A stretch of DNA of 64,000 nucleotides, taken from Rhynochetos jubatus. Lineage: Eukaryota; Chordata; Aves; Eurypygiformes; Rhynochetidae. How positions within the stretch are numbered: the stretch's first letter is position 1; each line of letters starts with the position of its first letter. Positions 60,801-64,000 of this stretch are shown piece by piece. Both the position numbers and the translations under genes were made by a program. The notes under the pieces are model-generated. The model was given only the letters and a program-made list of their open reading frames with translations, did not search any database and was not told the DNA's origin. The stretch lies in NCBI GenBank assembly GCA_027574665.1, contig CM050648.1, forward strand, positions 62,270,863 to 62,334,862, read 5' to 3'.

Positions 60801-63800
60801 TACCACTTCAAGTAAAAAATAAACATTGGAGTATTATGTAAACTACCTCAGCTCACTAAAACACATTATTGAAATGTATATATACTAAGAAGTGAAGATC
60901 GTGTTATTTATCTTAAGTTGTTTCAGAACCAATCTCTAACAAAAAAGAATACAGTATACTAAATGAATTTTAGGATGTTAGGAGGACTTGTTATTGAAAG
61001 GGAAAGAAAATGCCTTACTAAAAGTGTACTGTACTTCATTTTCACTTATCAGTATAAATATAGCCACCTTCCTAAACTGCTAGATATAGAGAATTTTTCA
61101 ATAATACTTATCTGTAATACTAGTGCACTAAAATCAGAACTACAATGAATGAAAATGGACTAAAATCATCCAAATTTTATTGGAGTTATGAATGCTGCAC
61201 TGAAATAAATTTTTAAAATAATTTTAAAAACAAACAAACACATAAACAAAAAACTAAGCATGCTGTTAGTTTCTTGAATATGTCTTATTTTCTAGGATAA
61301 AGGTAAACACTGTGACAGGGCTCATTTGAGATACTAACTCCAGAAAGCTGCTAGCTGCCCAAGCCAACGACAGAGAGAGTCCTGTCAGTGTTGACTTTGG
61401 TTTTTTAACCACAATCCAAATTAAGTGAATGTTCCTCATATCTTGCTATAAAACAATACTTAAGCAAGGAAAACAAAAAATTGTCTCAAAATTCAGTCTT
61501 GAATTTGCTTTGTCTCATACTCTAGAAACTTCAGGTAAAACCATCCCCCAAGTATGGTCTACAAAGTCATAAAGAGAAACACCAAGCCAGTCTTGTTGCG
61601 ATCCATCTTTAGTACTGTTATTTCAAGAATGCTTTGCAATAGGTTGTTGATGCTCACTGAATTTTTTCTGTCCTACAAAATACATCCTCTTTTTCATTAG
61701 TTGATTAGTTACCTATTAGTTACCTATTCTTAGACAACATAAAAAAGTTTAAAAAAAAAAAAAAAGAGAAAAGTAAAGAGCACCAAGGAAACAAGCCAAA
61801 TTTCACCTTCCTAAATCCAACAAACAGTACACTGAAGCATTACCCAGTTAATTTCCCTGATCTAAAAATAAAGCTTTTATTATCTGGTATTGCCCATACA
61901 TTTATTTTAAAATTGTTAGTTTAAAATTGCTAGTTTCAGTTAGAAGACACTGAAATATTTATATAGGATGAGCCCATTCCAAAATGACTTTAACCTCTTT
62001 TCACTGGAAATGGGAGAGCCTTTACACCCTTTGTACAGTCAGTTGCTGGCTTTACTTATCATCTCCTTCACTCTTTTCATGTTTTGCCTCTTATGTTCTA
62101 ATCATTAAAGTACTAAAACTTTCCCTGGTTATAAACAACTTTGTAAGCAGAACTACTCACTTGTAGGGCAGAATCTAGAGATGAAAATGAGCCAGAAATG
62201 CTCTTGGAAGTCATATGAGAGTCTTCAGTTAACAAAGGAATAGGTATTATTTATTAACATATAGCCTCCTATAAGCATCTTTGCCGGAACAGTCAGAGAA
62301 GATATGCTGAGTGAGACCCAAATGATGGATGTTCTGCAGGGACTAAGGGTACAGTTTTCAGCATTGTGTTCTCAAACTGGTTTTAGTGCTAAGCTGAACT
62401 GAACTTCCCTATCACAGTGTTGGCCTTCCCCTGTGGAACGATGTGCTTTTATATCAAGTTGTGCTAGGTAAGAACATGGCCACTGAAGGGATTATTCATG
62501 CAGTTTTACCACAGATGTGTCTGAATTTCTGTTCCCACAAGTGAAAAGCTAGAGCTGCATAACACTTCTCTGTGCACTTAGTATAAATACGTGGAACTCA
62601 TTGTCTCTCATGTGTTGATACACGTGACAGAAAGGGAAAACACTGAAAAGATAAAAGGTGGGGTTTTCCCCAGTATAAGTAACCAGGAAGCACAATATCA
62701 GGATGTAGTGAGGAGTCTATCCAGCAAGAGGAAGCTGCTCAGGTATCATTTGTTACTGACACAGGCACCAAAGAGAGCCCAGCAGAAAGCTAAGATACAC
62801 TCTTTTTTTCTCCCTACCAGGCAGAAGTTTAAAAAAAAATTAACAAAACCCACAGCATTTATTCACATGAAAAGACTACTGGAGCAGTCTCCCTGCCCAT
62901 CTGAGCTGAATCAAGTCCTGCATTACGAGTTGCATTTAACCCTAAGTTCTGAAAACCCTCTATATGCAGAACCTCCGTGGGTATCAAAACACCATTTGAA
63001 GAGATACACAAGGTTTGAAGAACAAGACTTCAGACTGCCTTGTGCATAAAACAACCCACTTCAGAAAAGCGAAGTGGAATTCCTTGGTTACATGGATTTT
63101 TCACAAACAGGATGTTGCTCAGATCCTGCTAAACAGTAATGTTGCAATTCATCAATTAAAAGGAGTTGGTGCCGTCAACCTGAGTGTTATTTTGAGATGC
63201 ATGAGCAGCCGCTCTGCTCTAGTTGATTACAGAAGCTGTCGTTTCTGCCATCATATTGACTCTCCAGTTCCAGCATTTCAGCCTTAAGTGAATATTGAGT
63301 CATTTCTCAGGAACTGCAAGAAACAGCTAAGCAGATGCGCTCAGTCAGCCTTGTCAGCTTTTCCCTTGTGCAAATCCAAATGTATCAAAGTTTGATTAGC
63401 ACTGTAGAGAAAAAAGACCATCTGCTAAGAAATCAAATGCATATCCCTTTGCAAAAAATAAGAAGCAAAGAGCTGTTAGATACCTGCACCGCTGAAATAT
63501 AAAGGAGGCAGGAAGTTGGTGTTTCTCTCCAACAAATACGGTAAACTGTGAAACCAACATAGCAAAGGTGAAATCACAGTCAGAGCACTTTTTCTTACAG
63601 TCCATTTTTGCCGTATGTAAAAATACAGCAAGTACTGCTGTTGCATCCAGTTTTCAAATCAGATTAAGGAAATCCATTATTCACTGGATAAAATGATCAT
63701 GATTATTTTTTGTAGTTAATCCTAAACAATTTAGATTAAATTCCTAAGCCTGTGTCTGCTTAAATTCCTGTGGAAAGACTTTTGGAACACACTTTATAGC

Positions 63801-64000
63801 CATCTGCTTAAGTGGATGATGTAAGGTCACATTCAGTAGAATTCTTCAATGAACGATAACAAAATCTTTTCACAACTCTTAATGCTTTTGAAATGTTGGT
63901 TTGGGTTGGACAGGACAAAGAAAAAGAGGTCCTCACATCAATTTTGTTTCCAGCCATTGTTCCAAAAAGATTGTTAGCAAAACACAGAAGTTGGAGTGAT
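57841..64000. other. Unrecognised non-coding DNA to the end of the window
   Basis: No gene or repeat family was recognised over 6.2 kb. It contains a perfect 12-bp palindrome CTGCAATTGCAG (59942-59953) and a 15-base A run (61751-61765). The 152-codon frame at 62591-63049 (+) is lysine- and serine-rich without a domain. A motif-rich patch at 63300-63470 is described under findings. Confidence 0.55.

Noticed and set aside
62591..63049. 152-codon open frame
   Set aside because: No recognisable domain. It has a lysine/serine-rich composition and spans an A-run. There is no evidence of a promoter or splicing.
1..64000. CRISPR array, operons, riboswitches or other bacterial/phage system
   Set aside because: No regularly spaced direct repeats, no dense coding, no ribosome-binding-site/start pattern. 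The repeats are those of a bird genome.
1..64000. tRNA, rRNA or snRNA genes
   Set aside because: No tRNA A/B-box pair with cloverleaf arms, and no rRNA or U-RNA core, was recognised on reading both strands by eye. A covariance-model search would be needed to exclude worn copies.

Overview
This window looks like non-coding DNA from a bird nuclear genome. It is AT-rich and CpG-poor and has no operon or bacterial features. I could not recognise a single protein-coding gene of the host, nor any rRNA or tRNA. The bird assignment rests on the repeats. Several CR1 LINE copies of different ages carry the avian CR1 3' end (the 'ggttggaagggacc' type on one strand, 'ggtcccttccaac' on the other, ending in an ATTCTATG-like tip), and there are two copies of an LTR of a type I associate with bird endogenous retroviruses (TG...CA, ending in 'ggttaaaccacaaca'). 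No species can be named from this. The window is best read as part of a gene desert or a very long intron.

Layout. 1-2685: unrecognised AT-rich DNA. About 2686-4095: a long, very old, minus-strand CR1 relic, with a possible further piece of the same reading direction near 4960-5115. 6298-6343: a 3' CR1 tip (minus). 9301-9475: a CR1 fragment (+) beside a 20-bp tandem duplication. 10165-10608: an LTR without internal region, flanked by a 6-bp direct repeat. 16380-17005: a badly decayed reverse-transcriptase relic from a LINE that does not look like CR1. 17861-18182: a second, truncated LTR of the 10165 type. 20097-20192: an imperfect inverted-repeat element, weakly supported. 21525-35920: mostly unrecognised DNA with long A/T homopolymers, an old minus-strand CR1 relic (31500-32130) and a (CA)n microsatellite. 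38728-39848: the longest younger CR1 copy (+), about 1.1 kb, reaching the 3' end. 45215-45425: CR1 3' end (minus). 53085-53178: CR1 3' end (+). 57168-57840: CR1 (+) with a 167-codon open reverse-transcriptase fragment and a large internal deletion. The rest, to 64000, is unrecognised.

No genes here can be said to work together. The only coding-like material is retrotransposon debris, none of it able to move. A few places have splice-site-like boundaries around short open stretches (best: 35550-35722) or clusters of transcription-factor-like motifs. These are listed as leads with low confidence. I found no undescribed system. Boundaries of the old repeats are estimates made by eye against remembered family structure, not alignments.
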